DNA from: Candidatus Omnitrophota bacterium | Lineage (GTDB): Bacteria > Hinthialibacterota > Hinthialibacteria > Hinthialibacterales > JAKPRU01 | Assembly: GCA_029570205.1 (NCBI GenBank) | Contig: JAKQSI010000010.1 | Span: forward strand, 1 to 51,657 | Length of the DNA: 51,657 nucleotides | Reading direction: 5' to 3' | Shown: positions 50,626 to 51,657 of the stretch, in pieces | Position numbering within the stretch: position 1 is the stretch's first letter | How the letters are laid out: every line of letters begins with the position of its first letter | Made by a program: the position numbers and the translations under genes | Notes under the pieces: generated by a model | What the model was told of the DNA's origin: nothing | The model's database searches: none | Seen by the model: the letters and a program-made list of their open reading frames with translations, nothing else

Positions 50626-51516
50626 ATGTTTCGTGGTGTATTTCCTGCTGTATTGACCCCATTTGATGAGGACGGTTCCGTCAATTACGAATCGTTCGAG
50701 AAACTGTGCCGATATCTGGCCGATGCACGTGTACATGGCGTGTATCTTTGCGGAACCACGGGAGAGTTTCCCTTCCTGACTGTGGATGAGCGTAAACAAC
50801 TGACCGAGCGGGCTGTCGCTTCGGTCGGCGACCGGCTGACTGTCCTGGTGCAGGTCGGCGCGAATGCACTTCGTCCGACCATTGAACTCGCGCAACACGC
50901 CCAAAAGGCCGGCGCGAAAGGAATCGGCATCATTGCCCCGTATTTCTTCACCTACGATGAGACAGCGCTGTATCGTTACTACAGCGCGATTCTGGAATCC
51001 GTGTCCGGATTCCCGACATTGCTCTATAACCTTCCGCAGCGAACCGGTGTCAATATCTCCCTTGCGCTGATGGAACGTCTTCGCGCCAATCACGATAATC
51101 TTGTGGGAGTAAAGGAAAGCGGCAGTTTCGACAGCATTCATGCCTGGCTGACCATCAGCGATGAGAAGTTCTGCGTGTTCTGCGGCATTGATGAATATGA
51201 GTATGCCTCATTCCGCGAGGGAGTCCGGTCCATCGTGTGTTCGTTTGGAAACTGGCTGCCGCATACGTTCCGCAAGTTCACGGAGGCTGTGGACCGGGAT
51301 GACTGGGATGCTGCGCAGAAATTGCAGCGGCGGATTCACCAGCTGGTCGCGCCGGGCCTCGTTCCCAATCAGATTGGGGTCTTGAAAGCGGGGATGAATC
51401 TGCGGGGGTTGCCCGCCGGGCATCTGCGCTCGCCGAACCGGGACCTCGGTCCGGGCGAAATCGAAAATCTGCGCCAGATCCTGGAATCCCTGCATTTCCT
51501 GGAAGGCGAACAGTAA
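50626..51516 (+). CDS. DapA/NanA-family class I aldolase (dihydrodipicolinate synthase-like)
   Basis: A 296-aa TIM-barrel enzyme. YLCGTTGEFPFLT is the 2-oxo-acid carboxylate loop, LLYNLPQRTG carries the catalytic Tyr, and NLVGVKESGSF carries the Schiff-base Lys. In this superfamily pyruvate condenses with an aldehyde, or the reverse. The lack of neighbouring lysine genes and the overall sequence argue for a catabolic sugar-acid or N-acetylneuraminate-lyase-like role rather than lysine synthesis, but this is inference. AAAGGAAC lies about 8 nt before the ATG. A perfect hairpin follows 16 nt after the stop. Confidence 0.85.
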   Translation: MFRGVFPAVLTPFDEDGSVNYESFEKLCRYLADARVHGVYLCGTTGEFPFLTVDERKQLTERAVASVGDRLTVLVQVGANALRPTIELAQHAQKAGAKGIGIIAPYFFTYDETALYRYYSAILESVSGFPTLLYNLPQRTGVNISLALMERLRANHDNLVGVKESGSFDSIHAWLTISDEKFCVFCGIDEYEYASFREGVRSIVCSFGNWLPHTFRKFTEAVDRDDWDAAQKLQRRIHQLVAPGLVPNQIGVLKAGMNLRGLPAGHLRSPNRDLGPGEIENLRQILESLHFLEGEQ

Positions 51517-51532
51517 GACCGATCCTTGGAGT

Positions 51533-51552
51533 GCGGGAGCGTCAGCTCCCGC
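51533..51552 (+). terminator. Hairpin after the aldolase gene, start of the repeat
   Basis: GCGGGAGC-GTCA-GCTCCCGC, a perfect 8-bp stem with a 4-nt loop, then CTTTCCT. It may terminate transcription, but it is also the core of the tandem repeat, so its role is uncertain. Confidence 0.4.
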
Positions 51553-51657
51553 CTTTCCTGGATTCCGGCGAATCGGCTTGCCGAAGGAACACGCGCATTG
51601 GAGCGTCAGCTCCCGCCTTTCCTGGATTCCGGCGAATCGGCTTGCCGAAGGAACACG
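51536..51657. repeat. 64-bp tandem repeat running off the window edge
   Basis: The unit GGAGCGTCAGCTCCCGCCTT, then CCTGGATTCCGGCGAATCGG and CTTGCCGAAGGAACACG, occurs twice with a 64-bp period; GTCAGC begins at 51541 and 51605. The second copy is cut by the window end, so the copy number is unknown. It contains the GGGAGC/GCTCCC hairpin and part of the CCTGGATTCCGGC word related to the repeat near 1256. Confidence 0.8.

Noticed and set aside
1-51657. CRISPR arrays, rRNA and tRNA genes
   Set aside because: I looked for regularly spaced repeats and for conserved rRNA or tRNA arms and saw none; tRNAscan or Infernal would be decisive.

Overview
This window is chromosomal DNA from an uncultured Gram-negative (two-membrane) bacterium. 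The envelope type is read from a TolC-type outer-membrane channel, two RND pumps with an adaptor, lipobox-bearing lipoproteins and a type IV pilin-like protein. Several features recall lineages such as Sumerlaeota, Hydrogenedentota or other PVC/FCB-like groups: moderately high G+C, a pilin starting GFTLIELLIVV, a URO-D-like protein, a GH38 mannosidase, a single-dockerin secreted protein and a UDP-sulfoquinovose-synthase homologue. I cannot fix the phylum without a marker gene. I saw no rRNA, tRNA or CRISPR array.

Layout. 1-4400: a pilin-like protein, a decayed ISKra4-type transposase tail, mosaic palindromic repeats, a GT-C membrane glycosyltransferase, a truncated twin-arginine leader protein and a thioredoxin-fold protein without CxxC. 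4400-16450: URO-D-like protein, dockerin protein, PotA-type ATPase, class III aminotransferase, cNMP-binding regulator, iron-ADH, GH38, SxtJ and DUF5989 membrane proteins, SAM methyltransferase and a lipoprotein. 16570-16760: a probable stand-alone small RNA with its own promoter and terminator.

16931-32177 is the centrepiece: seven co-oriented, tightly packed genes forming a hybrid efflux locus. In transcription order they are an adaptor lipoprotein, an ABC ATPase, an ABC-2 permease, an RND pump, an ABC-2 permease fused to a catalytically dead M1-peptidase-like domain, a second RND pump fused in one chain to an ABC ATPase (1438 aa), and a TolC channel. The fused RND half has lost residues expected in TM10 of its own family. 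The two ATPase domains are paralogues, one per ABC-2 permease. This suggests a machine that physically couples an ABC transporter to a tripartite RND assembly.

32590-39649: a HAD phosphatase and a PfkB/HldE-like kinase flank a defence block. The block holds a type III-like Mod methyltransferase, an MntA/HepT (MNT-HEPN) toxin-antitoxin pair, a Res-type helicase and a separate PD-(D/E)XK nuclease. 39704-41896: two nucleotide-sugar epimerases. 42376-51657: a histidine kinase coupled to a GT-C membrane protein, a PAS-sigma54 activator, a degenerate GGDEF protein with a ribbon-helix-helix tail, several unknown proteins and a DapA/NanA-family aldolase, ending in a 64-bp tandem repeat cut by the window edge. 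Short palindromic repeats fill many gaps, and one lies in frame inside the methyltransferase gene.
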